DNA from: Halalkalibacter akibai JCM 9157
GTDB taxonomy: Bacteria > Bacillota > Bacilli > Bacillales > Bacillaceae_D
Direction of reading: 5' to 3'
Length of the DNA stretch: 64,000 bases
NCBI RefSeq assembly: GCF_000513135.1
Contig: NZ_BAUV01000006.1
Location: 62,001 to 126,000 of the forward strand
Shown piece by piece: positions 37,104 to 47,065 of the stretch (position 1 is its first letter; every line of letters starts with the position of its first letter). A program made the position numbers and the translations under genes. The notes under the pieces are model-generated. The model was not told the origin of the DNA. It saw nothing but the letters and a program-made list of their open reading frames with translations, and ran no database searches.

Positions 37104-37140
37104 CAAAAAAAGATCAGTGATTGATAATGAACTGATCTTT
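37104..37140 (-). terminator. murC terminator
   Basis: Stem AAAGATCAGT/ACTGATCTTT with a loop of about 12 nt, then T7 on the minus strand, about 30 bp past the murC stop. Confidence 0.8.
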
Positions 37141-37169
37141 CTTCGTGTTTATTCATATTCATTGAACCA

Positions 37170-38468
37170 TTACTGAAGTGAATCCTCATATGCCTGCTGG
37201 AATTTCTGAATATCTCCAGCTCCCATAAATAGCAAAACACTATTTTCATGATTTTTCAAAATAGAAATAGACTCCTCAGTTATTAATTTCGCATTTGGTA
37301 TTAAATCCTGAAGGTCATTAATCGTTAAATTCCCTGCTTGTTCGCGAGCTGATCCAAAAATATCACACAAGTAAACAAAGTCTGCTCTGTTTAAAGACTC
37401 AGCAAATTCATTTAAAAAAGTTTTCGTTCTTGTGAAGGTGTGTGGCTGAAAAATAGCTACTACATTATGTGTTGGGTATTTTTGTTTAGTCGCTTCAATC
37501 GTTGCTGCAATTTCAGTGGGATGATGAGCATAATCATCGATTAAAATTTGCTTGTCAACTACCTTTTCACTAAAACGACGTTTTACCCCTTGAAAAGTCT
37601 TTAAATGTTCAGCTACTACTTCTGCTGGAACATTTTCGTAATGGCAAAGAGCAATCACAGCCAAAGCATTTAAGACGTTGTGTTTTCCATAACCTGGAGT
37701 CGTAAACGTACCATATAAGCTATTACGAACATACACATCAAATTTGGTACCTTCTGTTGTTGTTGCAATATTTCGAGCTTGAAAGTCATTGTCTTCATTG
37801 AAACCATAATACACTACTGGTACGTTTGCATGAATGCCTTGTAAATGCTCGTCATCTCCACAAGCCACAATTGCCTTTTTAACTTGCATAGCCATTTCTT
37901 GAAACGCAGAGAATACATCTTTAACATCACTAAAATAATCTGGGTGATCGAAATCAATATTCGTCATAATGCAATAATCAGGTTTATAGTTAAGAAAATG
38001 ACGTCGATATTCACAAGCTTCAAACGCAAAGTATTTCGAGTTTTCCTCTCCCTTTCCCGTTCCATCTCCAATTAAAAAAGACGTGGGAAACGCAGCACCA
38101 AGAACATGTGCTAACAAACCAGTTGTTGATGTTTTACCATGCGAACCTGTGACAGCTATACTAGTATATTGCTGTATAAATTCACCTAGGAACGTCGGGT
38201 ACTTGGTTACCTCAATTCCTAGTTCATGAGCTCTTTGCACTTCCTCATGATCATCTCCATAAGCAGCCGAAACAACAACATGTTGATCGGTTTTAATATT
38301 ATTACGTTCAAAAGGGAATAATTGAATTCCTTTTTGTTCAAGTGGCTTTTGTGTGAAGAATGTTTTCTCTACATCAGATCCTTGAACAGAGAAATTCATA
38401 TCGTGCAACACTTGCGCTAATGCGCTCATTCCCGATCCTTTAATTCCAATAAAGTGAAAGTTTTTCAT
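37170..38468 (-). CDS. murC: UDP-N-acetylmuramate--L-alanine ligase
   Basis: Adds L-alanine to UDP-MurNAc, the first peptide step of peptidoglycan synthesis. The product is 432 residues from [16 protein letters not shown]; the ATG at 38468 has GGAGG eight bases upstream, while the in-frame TTG further up lies within that site. The N-terminal Rossmann-like domain, ATP loop [10 protein letters not shown] (about 110-119), [10 protein letters not shown] and a C-terminal QPHTFTRT block are intact. Position next to ytxGH and sftA is the conserved Bacillus order. Confidence 0.97.
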   Translation of the reverse strand: MKNFHFIGIKGSGMSALAQVLHDMNFSVQGSDVEKTFFTQKPLEQKGIQLFPFERNNIKTDQHVVVSAAYGDDHEEVQRAHELGIEVTKYPTFLGEFIQQYTSIAVTGSHGKTSTTGLLAHVLGAAFPTSFLIGDGTGKGEENSKYFAFEACEYRRHFLNYKPDYCIMTNIDFDHPDYFSDVKDVFSAFQEMAMQVKKAIVACGDDEHLQGIHANVPVVYYGFNEDNDFQARNIATTTEGTKFDVYVRNSLYGTFTTPGYGKHNVLNALAVIALCHYENVPAEVVAEHLKTFQGVKRRFSEKVVDKQILIDDYAHHPTEIAATIEATKQKYPTHNVVAIFQPHTFTRTKTFLNEFAESLNRADFVYLCDIFGSAREQAGNLTINDLQDLIPNAKLITEESISILKNHENSVLLFMGAGDIQKFQQAYEDSLQ

Positions 38469-38621
38469 AGTTTGGACCTCCAAAATTCACGTCGTTTTTT
38501 TGCGTCCAATGAAGTCAATTTTAACGGGCTTAAACGCTCATTGACCCATTATATCAGATAACAACATTTTAACCAATTTAGCACAAGCAGTATCCACCAA
38601 ATAGTATATGTTCTAGCATGA

Positions 38622-38651
38622 AGAAAAGACCGACTGAAGCCAGTAGGTCTT
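38622..38651 (-). terminator. Terminator of the nicotinate phosphoribosyltransferase gene
   Basis: Arms AAGACC and GGTCTT with an inner ACT/AGT pair; on the minus strand followed by TTTTCTTC. Ten bases from the stop codon. Confidence 0.65.
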
Positions 38652-38660
38652 CAACATGCA

Positions 38661-39758
38661 TTACTCAACCAATTGTAGTCTTGGATTGTCGCGAAAGCGT
38701 CTACCTGCTTTTGCTTCATGTTCCCCGTTCAACATGACATTGTCGCCGGTGAAACCAATATGGATTTTAAGTAAACTGCCCCCAACCCCATAAATATCAA
38801 CCGGTACTCCTGCTTCTTCATACTCTTTAATTCTCTCAGCATTAAATCCGCCTGTCACAATGATTTTCACATGTTGAAAACCTTCGTTATCTAATGCTTC
38901 ACGTAGTGCAAATAATAAAGTAGCATTCGCCCCTCTAGGATCGAATGAACCCATTACTTCTGGTCTTCTACAGAAGAATTGATCAACCATTGTTCGCGAT
39001 GTATCCACTCTTACCCCTTTTAACTCTCCTTTAAATTCACGAGCTACCTTTAAAGAATCTGTAATGACATCATTGTTATAGTCAACAAGAGCCATTAAAT
39101 CATCTTCAGGAAAGGTTTTTTTATAAGCCCTTGTTGCTTCGACTACATCACCTTGGAATAATTGGATGAGAGCATGAGGCATTGTTCCCATCCCTTTCTT
39201 TCCCCACCATTCGTTCATGGCGTGAGTCGCTTGTGCTTTCGATCCTCCGATAAAAGCTGCATACCCATCACCAGATTGCTGGGTAAAGTGATCATCTCGG
39301 TCACCCATGAAAATAATTGGTTTTTGCACACCTGAATGTCTAGCCGCTTTTGCAACATTATATACATTTGTAGCTACTGATGTTCTTCTTGCGAAAATCC
39401 CATCAATGATGCCTTCTAAGTAGCCAAAGTCTTCATATTTGCCCGTAATCGTAAAGACCGTTTCAAAAGGTTTAATTTTATCTCCATCTTCTAAAGATCT
39501 TAGTTCTAGGTTCTCAGCATTTTTTGCAAAAGTACGAATTAAAGCGATCACTTCATCCGTTCCACATAAAACGGCATGTTCCTTTTGAAAGAACTGCATC
39601 GTTACGATGTTATTGGGACGAAATTTCTCAACAATTTCTCTCGTTTTCAAAAAATATACAGCAGAAAACCATCCCTCTCTCACGCGTTCGTCAAATTTAA
39701 ACGTTTCATTGGTTAGCCGTTTTATTTCCCCATTTAGCTTTCTAGTTATCTCTTTCAT
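38661..39758 (-). CDS. Nicotinate phosphoribosyltransferase (short form)
   Basis: Converts nicotinate and PRPP to nicotinate mononucleotide in NAD salvage. The 365-residue protein is the compact NAPRTase type, distinct from the ~490-residue PncB. Features: KFDERVREGWFSAVYFLKT at the N-terminus, GYLEGIIDGIFARRTSVATNV split by a conserved ARRTS, SQATHAMN-like active-site region, VRVDTSR, and VTGGFN with IYGVGGSL near the end. An AAGGAG site precedes the ATG. It lies between murC and sftA, where B. subtilis lacks such a gene, so it is a local insertion. Confidence 0.88.
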   Translation of the reverse strand: MKEITRKLNGEIKRLTNETFKFDERVREGWFSAVYFLKTREIVEKFRPNNIVTMQFFQKEHAVLCGTDEVIALIRTFAKNAENLELRSLEDGDKIKPFETVFTITGKYEDFGYLEGIIDGIFARRTSVATNVYNVAKAARHSGVQKPIIFMGDRDDHFTQQSGDGYAAFIGGSKAQATHAMNEWWGKKGMGTMPHALIQLFQGDVVEATRAYKKTFPEDDLMALVDYNNDVITDSLKVAREFKGELKGVRVDTSRTMVDQFFCRRPEVMGSFDPRGANATLLFALREALDNEGFQHVKIIVTGGFNAERIKEYEEAGVPVDIYGVGGSLLKIHIGFTGDNVMLNGEHEAKAGRRFRDNPRLQLVE

Positions 39759-39919
39759 GGTTAAACTCCTTGTATCCTACCTTCAAGTAAGGCTTACCCG
39801 TAATGACTATGCTCGTTAACCCAACTTTAATAAAGGCAGTTTTCATATACTTTATTTAGCAATGTTTTGTATCTCATTATCATATAAAACCTCGCTTATG
39901 AAAACAAGACGAAAATAGA

Positions 39920-42454
39920 TTAGCTTTCTTGGTGATAAAGGATTTCCTCAAGTTCAATGGTGTCTACAAGTACATGCCTTGGCTTACTTCCCATAGCCTG
40001 TGACACAATTCCTCTTTCCTCCATCAGATCAATTAACCTTGCAGCACGATTATATCCAACTCTAAATTTTCGTTGTAGACTTGATGCCGAAGCTGAACCT
40101 TGTTCAATGACATAGTAACAAGCCTCTTCAAAATGTTCATCATCCACTTCTTCTACAACATGCTTCAATTGATCTATCTCAAGTAAATAGTTAGGTTCTC
40201 TCTGTTTTTTTACATGGGCAACCACATCTTCAATTTCTTGATCAGATACGAATGTCCCTTGAACTCGTACTGGTTTAGGAGAGCCATTTTCATGAAAAAG
40301 CATATCTCCCTTTCCAAGCAATCTTTCAGCCCCACCCATATCTAGAATAGTCCTAGAATCAGTTTGAGAAGACACTGAAAACGCAATACGTGTAGGAATA
40401 TTTGCTTTAATTAATCCAGTAATTACATCAACAGATGGCCGTTGCGTAGCTAGCAATAAATGAATACCGCATGCTCTGGCTTTTTGTGCAATTCGGCAAA
40501 TCGCGTCCTCTACTTCCTGAGGAGAAACCATCATTAAATCTGCCAATTCATCAATGACTACCAAAATAAACGGCAGTGCTGGTTGATCAGGAGACTCCGA
40601 GTACAAGTCATTATATCTTCCAACGTCCCGTACTCCTTTTTGACTAAATAATTCATATCTTCTTTCCATTTCTAAAACGACCCATTTAAGAGCAGCAGTA
40701 GCTTGTTTCGCGTCTGTAATTACTGGCGTCACCAAGTGAGGCAATCCGTTATATGGAGCTAATTCCACCATCTTAGGGTCAATTAACATAAGCTTAACTT
40801 CATCAGGAGTTGCCTTGAATAAAAGACTCACTAACACTGAGTTGATACACACACTTTTACCAGAACCTGTTGCTCCTGCAACGAGGCCATGAGGCATCTT
40901 TTTTAAATCTGTAACAATTGGTTGACCCGAGATATCTAGTCCTAATGCAACCGTTAATGGTGAATCTGAACGAATAAAAGAGTTTCTACGTAAAATTTCA
41001 CGTAAGAACACAGGAGTAGATGTTCGATTTGGTACTTCTATTCCAATTGTGTTTTTACCTGGTATAGGGGCTTCGATCCTGATATCCTTAGCCGCAAGCG
41101 CCAACTTGATATCATCAGTTAACCCTGTAATTTTCGTAACTTTAACGCCTCTGCCTGGTTGAATCTCAAACCTAGTAACTGAAGGACCTTTTGTCGTATG
41201 GACAACCTTTGCATCAACGGAAAAGCTTTGCAGTGTTTCTTCTAAAACAGCTCCTTGCTCTTCTAGCCATTCAGATTCGTCCTGTTCCTTAACTTCAGGA
41301 TAATTCAACAGCTGGATACTTGGATAAGCATAAGTGGGTTGAGAAAGGACTTCTTCTTTAATTTGTGGTACTTGTTTCTTTTGCTGATCTTGCGGCAACA
41401 TCATCACATTGAAAGGAATTGGAGACTTTGATGTTCTCGTCGCTTCTTTTGGCTTAGAACTTTCTTGCTCTGATAACGGTTCTTTTTGTTCTTCCTTCTC
41501 ATCAACCTGCTCTAAGAAACCTTGTTCTTGTTTGTCTTTGTCTTCTTTTTCGACTACTTGTCTATTATTTTCTGCCATAATCTCTTCTTCTTGAACGTCA
41601 GTCTTCTCTTCCTCATATAGATCAGACACTTTTTCTTTTTCTTTTTCTTCGATTTCTACGACTGGATCAAGATTAACCTCTTTAAAGGGTTGTTCCTCTT
41701 TGGTCGCAATAGATAGTTCTTCATCAGATTGGGCTTGAGTCGAAAAACTAGAATCAACCAATTTGTAGATAGAATCCAATTGTTGTGGGATGTCTTTAGG
41801 TTGCTGTTCAACCGATTCACTCTTTACTTCTTCTTCTTTTAGTTCTTCTCTTATATCTTCCTTTATTTCTATTTCATTATCATCAGTTGATAGGTTACTA
41901 GTATTAATTTGTACCGCCTTTTCCTCAACCCATTCTGTTGTGGCAGCAACTTCTTCATTCCCACTGTCGATAATAAGTTCTTCCTCTGCTCTTTCTATAA
42001 CTGTTTGTAGAATGTCAGAAGTACTTTGGTGGGATTTCTTTTCAAATGGTGATACAGATAATGAGTCGCTCATTACACTTTTGGTCGTAGTTCGCTCTTG
42101 AAATCCGTAAACGGGTGACGGAATGGACGTAAGTTTAAACTCCGGCTTACTAACTGTTTCTTGTTGCTTCTTCATTTTGGGTTCAGGTCTAGGCTTTTGC
42201 TTTCTTGATCTTGGTTCAGAAGCTATTTCAATTCTCTTATTTCGTTTTGGTTGATCATCAATTACTGGAAAACGAAACTGACCTGTTTTCGGGTACTGAT
42301 ACATGATTTTAGACTCGCTTTTTCTTTTATCTGATTCAACTCGTCCATATTTATAAGTTCGTTCACTTTCTATGTATTCTTCTTCTTCCCTTTCAGGTTC
42401 GGACCCACCAATAAACTGTTGAAGCCTCCTCATCCATTGATTCAACATACCCAT
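39920..42454 (-). CDS. sftA: DNA translocase SftA (YtpT, FtsK/SpoIIIE family)
   Basis: A soluble septum-associated DNA pump that clears chromosome ends at division. The 844-residue protein has no membrane segment. A basic N-terminus with FRFPVIDD, then about 300 residues of acidic, Glu/Lys-rich, low-complexity linker, precede the motor domain with Walker A GATGSGKS, LMLIDPKMVELAPYNGLPHL, and Walker B-type ILVVIDELADLMM. The C-terminal winged-helix gamma domain (residues about 780-840, SASSLQRKFRVGYNRAARLI) reads DNA polarity. Its length is shorter than B. subtilis SftA (952), mainly in the linker. Confidence 0.95.
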   Translation of the reverse strand: MGMLNQWMRRLQQFIGGSEPEREEEEYIESERTYKYGRVESDKRKSESKIMYQYPKTGQFRFPVIDDQPKRNKRIEIASEPRSRKQKPRPEPKMKKQQETVSKPEFKLTSIPSPVYGFQERTTTKSVMSDSLSVSPFEKKSHQSTSDILQTVIERAEEELIIDSGNEEVAATTEWVEEKAVQINTSNLSTDDNEIEIKEDIREELKEEEVKSESVEQQPKDIPQQLDSIYKLVDSSFSTQAQSDEELSIATKEEQPFKEVNLDPVVEIEEKEKEKVSDLYEEEKTDVQEEEIMAENNRQVVEKEDKDKQEQGFLEQVDEKEEQKEPLSEQESSKPKEATRTSKSPIPFNVMMLPQDQQKKQVPQIKEEVLSQPTYAYPSIQLLNYPEVKEQDESEWLEEQGAVLEETLQSFSVDAKVVHTTKGPSVTRFEIQPGRGVKVTKITGLTDDIKLALAAKDIRIEAPIPGKNTIGIEVPNRTSTPVFLREILRRNSFIRSDSPLTVALGLDISGQPIVTDLKKMPHGLVAGATGSGKSVCINSVLVSLLFKATPDEVKLMLIDPKMVELAPYNGLPHLVTPVITDAKQATAALKWVVLEMERRYELFSQKGVRDVGRYNDLYSESPDQPALPFILVVIDELADLMMVSPQEVEDAICRIAQKARACGIHLLLATQRPSVDVITGLIKANIPTRIAFSVSSQTDSRTILDMGGAERLLGKGDMLFHENGSPKPVRVQGTFVSDQEIEDVVAHVKKQREPNYLLEIDQLKHVVEEVDDEHFEEACYYVIEQGSASASSLQRKFRVGYNRAARLIDLMEERGIVSQAMGSKPRHVLVDTIELEEILYHQES

Positions 42455-42500
42455 TTATATCACTCTCTTTCTTTCATCTCTCTTCTGTTGTTCATGCTGA

Positions 42501-42606
42501 CTTAAAAGAGGTTGACTCTTCGTAGCTGATCACCATTTTACACTCATCCGTTGAAAAGCTGAATTGTGTACATGTATGTCATCAGACGTGAAGTCAACCT
42601 CTTTAA
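42501..42606. other. Long imperfect hairpin between ytpQ and sftA
   Basis: Arms AAAGAGGTTGACT (about 42505) and AGTCAACCTCTTT (42591-42603) enclose about 75 nt with further pairing (CTGAT/ATCAG). It is about 130 bp past the ytpQ stop on the minus strand and could be a terminator or a decayed mobile repeat. The rest of 42455-42735 shows no gene. Confidence 0.45.
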
Positions 42607-42735
42607 CTAATTTATTTAACATAGCACCAAATTAAATATTTAACGGTTCAAAAAAAGGTGTAGATAGCACATCAAATTTCAGTACGTTCATTATTCATTG
42701 TACCATATTATTCCTTGATGTGATGGACGGATTGT

Positions 42736-43536
42736 CTATTTCTCTCTCGGTTTTCTTTGTGCCAAAATAAAAGTAGGGTCTAATTCACCATTCTCATATA
42801 TAAACGGCAATGCGGTCACCGGCACTCTTCCTTCTCCAAAAAATTGAAGTGCAATTTGCGCAAGTACATCATACCCTCTTTCATTGACAATATCAGCAAA
42901 AATTAACACATCTTGATGTGGAATCGCAACAGTCAACTGCCCTGATGCTTGCTTTTCCATTTTTTCCAACAAGGATTGATCCAAAACTCGACTAGCATCA
43001 TAACCATCTTTGGCTCTTAGGAAAAAGAACTGATTCCCAGCTACTTCATCTACTTTTAACGGTGCTGGAAGTGATCGAATGTTAAATAAAGATACCTCTT
43101 TAATTTTCTCTCGCGTTAATGTGGTGCCCTCAAGCATACCTTCTTTTATTAACGTGTAAGACTCGCCTTGGTCGATAACGTAATAAATTCTTGTTTCAGC
43201 GGTATGCTCATCAAAAAGCAGAGCTTCTCCTTCTTTTGTTTCTGTCGGAAACGATGTAGACCGAATAACCGGGAAGATCTTTTTTTCATTTCCTTCTATG
43301 GTTGGTGTTTCTTTCATTGCCTTTAATCCAACTTCAACATAGCGAACTACTTCGTCAATTGACCCAAATTCATTTCTTTCCCATTTGGCAAGCAGTGGCT
43401 TAAGCGCAAGCGTCACCCCTTTTTTTATTTCAAGATCCTCTATACGTAACGTGGCTTCTTTATGATCATATACGATTGACCAACCATCTCTTGTTAGACG
43501 TTGTTCAATTTCTTTACGGAATTGTCTCATTTCCAT
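42736..43536 (-). CDS. ytpQ: YtpQ, DUF1444 family protein
   Basis: A conserved Bacillus cytosolic protein of unknown function. The product is 266 residues from MEMRQFRKEI; the start at 43536 is preferred because AAGGAGAGG lies nine bases upstream. It contains family-type blocks VTLALKPLLAKW, PVIRSTSFP and a C-terminal ALPFIYENGELD region. It lies downstream of ytpP on the same strand, as in B. subtilis, but the intervening ytpR/ytpS genes near sftA are absent. Confidence 0.85.
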   Translation of the reverse strand: MEMRQFRKEIEQRLTRDGWSIVYDHKEATLRIEDLEIKKGVTLALKPLLAKWERNEFGSIDEVVRYVEVGLKAMKETPTIEGNEKKIFPVIRSTSFPTETKEGEALLFDEHTAETRIYYVIDQGESYTLIKEGMLEGTTLTREKIKEVSLFNIRSLPAPLKVDEVAGNQFFFLRAKDGYDASRVLDQSLLEKMEKQASGQLTVAIPHQDVLIFADIVNERGYDVLAQIALQFFGEGRVPVTALPFIYENGELDPTFILAQRKPREK

Positions 43537-43595
43537 TTGTGTAATCCTCTCCTTTACGTTCAACTATTATTTTATCAGAAAAAAAGGTTGGAACC

Positions 43596-43642
43596 AAAAA
43601 AGAGCTGTCCAATAAGTATCAACTTATTGAAACAGCTCTTTT
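43596..43642 (-). terminator. ytpP terminator
   Basis: A two-part stem: AAAAGAGCTGT/ACAGCTCTTTT outer and AATAAGT/ACTTATT inner. On the minus strand it runs into TTTTTTGG. Confidence 0.8.
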
Positions 43643-43646
43643 CATT

Positions 43647-43970
43647 TTAGAAATGTGATTCCGCTTTTGTTAAAAAGGCTTCTATTTCTTCTTGTGTTTT
43701 TCTATCTTTGCTAACAAAACGCTCGACCTCTTTGCCATCTACATAAGCTAAAAAGCTTGGAATACCAAAGATATCTAGTTCTGCACATAGGTCAATGAAC
43801 TGATCTCGATCGACATAATAAAAAGTAAAGCTAGGAAAATCAGCTTCAATTCTAGGTAGAACAGGCTCAATCACTCGACAATCTGGGCACCAACCAGCCG
43901 AAAACATAAAAATGGCTGCTTCTTTACTTGATACCTCCTTGAATTCTTCTATACTCTTTAATTTTTCCAT
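43647..43970 (-). CDS. ytpP: Thioredoxin-like protein YtpP
   Basis: A 107-residue thioredoxin-fold protein with redox motif WCPDC at about residues 28-32 and the cis-proline in GIPSFLAY. It may act as a thiol reductant for unknown partners. The order ytpP-ytpQ is conserved in Bacillus. It is followed by a good terminator, so ytpQ probably has its own promoter. Upstream is a PfoR-like membrane protein gene on the same strand, with a 15-bp gap. Confidence 0.9.
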   Translation of the reverse strand: MEKLKSIEEFKEVSSKEAAIFMFSAGWCPDCRVIEPVLPRIEADFPSFTFYYVDRDQFIDLCAELDIFGIPSFLAYVDGKEVERFVSKDRKTQEEIEAFLTKAESHF

Positions 43971-43985
43971 TTGTAAATTCCCCCA

Positions 43986-45013
43986 TTATTGGTTTATTTT
44001 TAAATCCCCTAAGCGAATATATCCACGTTTTCTCATCCACTCAGAGAGGACCAGACAGATAATGGCTGGGCCAATAAAGTGTAATAATGCTATAGCTATC
44101 CACACATTTGCAGAAAAGCCCATGTCTGTTAGTGTCATAATTGGACCGACCAATCCACTTGTACCCATGCCTGCTCCTGCTGGTAAATTAGTCATACCGA
44201 ATCCAACCGTAGCAATTGGTGCTAAAATGGCACCTGCGATAGTTGGCGGTATTAAAATAAGGGGATTTTTCACGATATTAGGAACTTGTAGCATCGAAGT
44301 ACCTATGCCTAATGAGACAAGTCCAGACCAACCGTTTTCTCTGTATCCACTTACTGCAAAGCCAACCATTTGCGCTGCACAACCTACAGTGGCAGCACCA
44401 GCAGCAACTCCGCTCAGTTCTAACATAATTGCCAATGCTGCACTAGAAATAGGCGCAGTTAAAGCTAGTCCCATTAACGTGGCTACAACAATTCCCATCA
44501 AGATAGGTTGTTGCTCGGTCCCCCACATAATAAGGCCACCAAACTGTTGCATTCCAGCTTGAATCCAAGGGCCAATTAACGATGCCGCCAAGAATCCGGT
44601 TAAGATCGTTACTAAAGGAGTTACAATTATATCAAGTTTTGTTTCTCCTGCCACGATTTTTCCTAGTTCAGTTGAAATAACAGCTGCTACAAAAGCTCCT
44701 GCTGGCCCACCTAATTGAGCTCCTGCTGCTCCACTTATAATAGTAGCAAACACAACAAGCTTTGGCGCTTTCAAACCATAAGCAATGGCAACCCCTATCG
44801 CAGGACCCATTAACCCCATTGCAAGTACTCCAACCTCTTGCAACCACTCACCTACACTTATAACGCCTAGTAGGAAAAGTTGTTCACCAACCGTGCGCAA
44901 AATCAGACCAATGATAAGTGAGGCAAAAAGACCGAGTGCCATATGACTTAAGCTGTAATAAAGTAAGTACGCCATGAAAGCTCAATACCCTTTTTTTCTA
45001 AGAAAGTTCTCAA
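43986..45013 (-). CDS. PfoR/PTS-EIIC-like membrane protein (frameshift near 44951)
   Basis: A ten-segment hydrophobic protein of the PTS_EIIC_2 family, related to Clostridium PfoR, a regulator of toxin expression; transport activity is unproven. As read, an ATG at 44975 gives 329 residues with no good ribosome site. A better start is TTG 45013 behind TTGGAGG: it reads MRTFLEKKGIELSWRTYFITA, then loses frame, and one T added at GCTTAAG (about 44951) joins it to LSHMALGLFASLIIGL, giving 342 residues. The rest has many Gly/Ala-rich segments (GPAGAFVAAVIS, AGMGTSGLVGP). This is the same type of one-base loss seen elsewhere here. Confidence 0.8.
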
Positions 45014-45034
45014 ACGATGTCCTCCAATCTTTAA

Positions 45035-45553
45035 TTACGATTCTATAACTTGATAGGAATGCAAGATGACCATCATTGCTTCAATGCTCTCTTCTAGTAA
45101 TTGATAAGTTGTAACGGTCGTAATTCTTGCTCCTCCAACTGCTGTAATCACATGAAGTTGTCCTTCTTCTTCTTGTTCGTTCACAATCAAGTAAGAGATC
45201 TTCTCATCTGTTTCATTAACTTCATAAATAATAGCTGAGCCTGCGCTTTCCATATCACGTTCTAAATGAAAAGTGCTTGTGAGAGGAACAAAAGGATCAT
45301 AGAGAAGATTATACAATTGCCCATTTTCTTCTAATAACAAATTGTAATCCATTTCTTCCATTACTTCAAAACCTCGAGGTAAGTGTATTTGGATCTGATC
45401 TTTTTCAAAATTAGTTTCTAGTTGTTCCTGTTCTATACTTCCTACGAAAACTTGGCGGCCGCGCTCAATCGCTTCTTCTTCAGAGACAGAACATCCAATT
45501 AAAAGGAGAAGAACAACAACGAAAACTCCGATACGCCAACTTTGCTTTTTCAA
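45035..45553 (-). CDS. Putative lipoprotein of unknown function
   Basis: A 172-residue protein. A signal sequence with hydrophobic core VVVLLLLIG ends at the lipobox LLIGC, so Cys21 should be lipidated and the protein anchored outside the membrane. The mature part is acidic with alternating beta-strand-like segments and no recognised domain. The TTG start at 45553 has AAAAGGAG upstream. It precedes the PfoR-like gene by 21 bp and is probably co-transcribed with it. Function unknown. Confidence 0.75.
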   Translation of the reverse strand: MKKQSWRIGVFVVVLLLLIGCSVSEEEAIERGRQVFVGSIEQEQLETNFEKDQIQIHLPRGFEVMEEMDYNLLLEENGQLYNLLYDPFVPLTSTFHLERDMESAGSAIIYEVNETDEKISYLIVNEQEEEGQLHVITAVGGARITTVTTYQLLEESIEAMMVILHSYQVIES

Positions 45554-45735
45554 TACTTGACACTCCTTTTACTTATCTTGCCTAATTTTCTTCTATCATA
45601 CCCTCAAGGTAGTCACTGACAAGACAACATTGTCGATTAATGTTAGAATTTAGCTTTCATTTCCTTTTTTCAAACAACTTTGGTACATTCTCATTATTAA
45701 GCAAATTAATGCAACTTACTCAAGGAGGCACCAAA

Positions 45736-46176
45736 ATGGAATTAACGATTTATTTAGCAGGTGAAATACACAATCCGTGGCGCAACGAAATTCGAGAGGA
45801 AGCTGTTGGATTAGCACTTCCGATTACGTTTACTGGGCCTATGGAAGACCATGATCGTTCTGATCAGATTGGTGAAGAAATATTAGGTTCGCAATTAAGT
45901 AAAATAGCAAAAGATGAAGCCGCCTCAAGCATAAATAATTTACGAACACAAATACTGCTTTCAAAAGCTGATATTGTCATTGCGTATTTCGGTGAGCAGT
46001 ACAAACAGTGGAACAGTGCCATGGATGCTGCTACTGCCATTGCGATGTCCAAACCCGTTATTATAATTCGAGATGAAAAACTTCATCATCCATTAAAAGA
46101 ACTAGCTAACAAGGCTCAAGTTGTTGTGGAAACTCCTGAACAAGCACTTCGAGCAATTGCTTATATTTTTGAATAA
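45736..46176 (+). CDS. ytoQ: YtoQ family protein
   Basis: A 146-residue conserved protein with a nucleoside-2-deoxyribosyltransferase-like look: MELTIYLAGEIHNPWR start, FTGPMEDHDRSD, and DIVIAYFGEQYKQWNSAMDA. The biochemical role is not established. ATG 45736 is chosen because AAGGAGG lies seven bases upstream; earlier in-frame codons lack a site. It stands alone on the plus strand with its own terminator. Confidence 0.9.
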   Translation: MELTIYLAGEIHNPWRNEIREEAVGLALPITFTGPMEDHDRSDQIGEEILGSQLSKIAKDEAASSINNLRTQILLSKADIVIAYFGEQYKQWNSAMDAATAIAMSKPVIIIRDEKLHHPLKELANKAQVVVETPEQALRAIAYIFE

Positions 46177-46213
46177 AATGATTTTGAACTAAAGTATGTT
46201 TAAACAGCCTATT

Positions 46214-46249
46214 GAAAAAGCATTGGAGTATAAAATCCAATGCTTTTTC
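46214..46249 (+). terminator. ytoQ terminator
   Basis: Perfect stem AAAAAGCATTGGA/TCCAATGCTTTTT with an 8-base loop, T-rich on both strands; it may also serve the small minus-strand gene beside it. Confidence 0.85.
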
Positions 46250-46273
46250 TTTGAATAATTCTCGTATTCATTT

Positions 46274-46378
46274 CTATTCTTCTTCTGCCAGTTTAAAAAG
46301 ACCAACGGCCATTCCAATACTCGCAACATAAATCATTCCTGTAAACGTAAGTATTACCGCTAATATTGAACCAGTCAT
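46274..46378 (-). CDS. 34-residue membrane microprotein
   Basis: An ATG at 46378 with a full AAGGAGAGGTG ribosome site opens a 34-codon frame: MTGSILAVILTFTGMIYVASIG, a short MAVGLF stretch and an acidic LAEEE end. Nearly the whole protein is one membrane helix. A TTGACA with a 17-bp spacer and TTTTAT lies 50-80 bp upstream on the minus strand, and the ytoQ hairpin ends it. The protein is not recognised. The combination of promoter, ribosome site, helix and terminator supports a real microprotein. Confidence 0.6.
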   Translation of the reverse strand: MTGSILAVILTFTGMIYVASIGMAVGLFKLAEEE

Positions 46379-46519
46379 GACTCACCTCTCCTTGTTTACA
46401 ACAATTTTTACTCCCACTTTTATTTTAATCGAGAGAAATAAAAAAGATCTTGAAGAGATGTGTCAATCATTTTACATTTTATGTAAATTAATAAGGTAAC
46501 CACTGTAGAAATGTTATCA

Positions 46520-47041
46520 TTAATGGTGACTATTTGCTTTAGAAGCTGAATATTGCCCATACAGTAATCTGACAATATGAGCGAACAATTCTTTTCTACT
46601 AACCCATCCTGCTGTATATATTCCCATAGCTCCTTCTTTTTTTCTAACATCCATTTTTCCTGTTAAAGAAGCCATAATATCAGCTAATTCAAAGCCTTCA
46701 TATAACTTTTTCACAACCATTTCTGGTAGTGGAAGTCTGGCCCCGCCCGCTATCCACTTACCTCCATCAACATGCATTAACACTCCCCAGTTACAAAGCA
46801 TTAATCCATCTTTTGTTTCCTGCACTCCACCTTCTAAGCCAAATGCTAATGTGGCATTGGTTACTTCTAATGCTGCTTTAGCACGATTAGATGCACCTAA
46901 GACTGTTTCCTCATCAGAGAACGGTTGAGCTGATACACCAGACTCAACTTTCACGGATATAAAAAAGAGCTTTTCCCTTATTAAGCAATCTTGAACAGCA
47001 TGGATTTTCGCAGGGTTTTTTGTGCCTATTGCAACTAGCAT
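46520..47041 (-). CDS. DUF84 family inosine/xanthosine triphosphatase-like protein
   Basis: A 173-residue protein with the DUF84 (YjjX) signature: start MLVAIGTKNPAKIHAV, SGVSAQPFSDEETVLGA, FGLEGGV and a GAMGIYT end block. Relatives hydrolyse non-canonical purine triphosphates such as XTP and ITP, cleaning the nucleotide pool. ATG 47041 is preferred with GGGGGGAT upstream; the longer frame has no site. It follows ytoP on the minus strand, with ytoP's terminator in between. Confidence 0.82.
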   Translation of the reverse strand: MLVAIGTKNPAKIHAVQDCLIREKLFFISVKVESGVSAQPFSDEETVLGASNRAKAALEVTNATLAFGLEGGVQETKDGLMLCNWGVLMHVDGGKWIAGGARLPLPEMVVKKLYEGFELADIMASLTGKMDVRKKEGAMGIYTAGWVSRKELFAHIVRLLYGQYSASKANSHH

Positions 47042-47065
47042 GGTTATCCCCCCATTTGTAAATTC

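Noticed and set aside
46420-46650. 76-codon minus-strand frame overlapping the DUF84 gene end
   Set aside because: It is out of frame with the conserved DUF84 protein and has no ribosome site.
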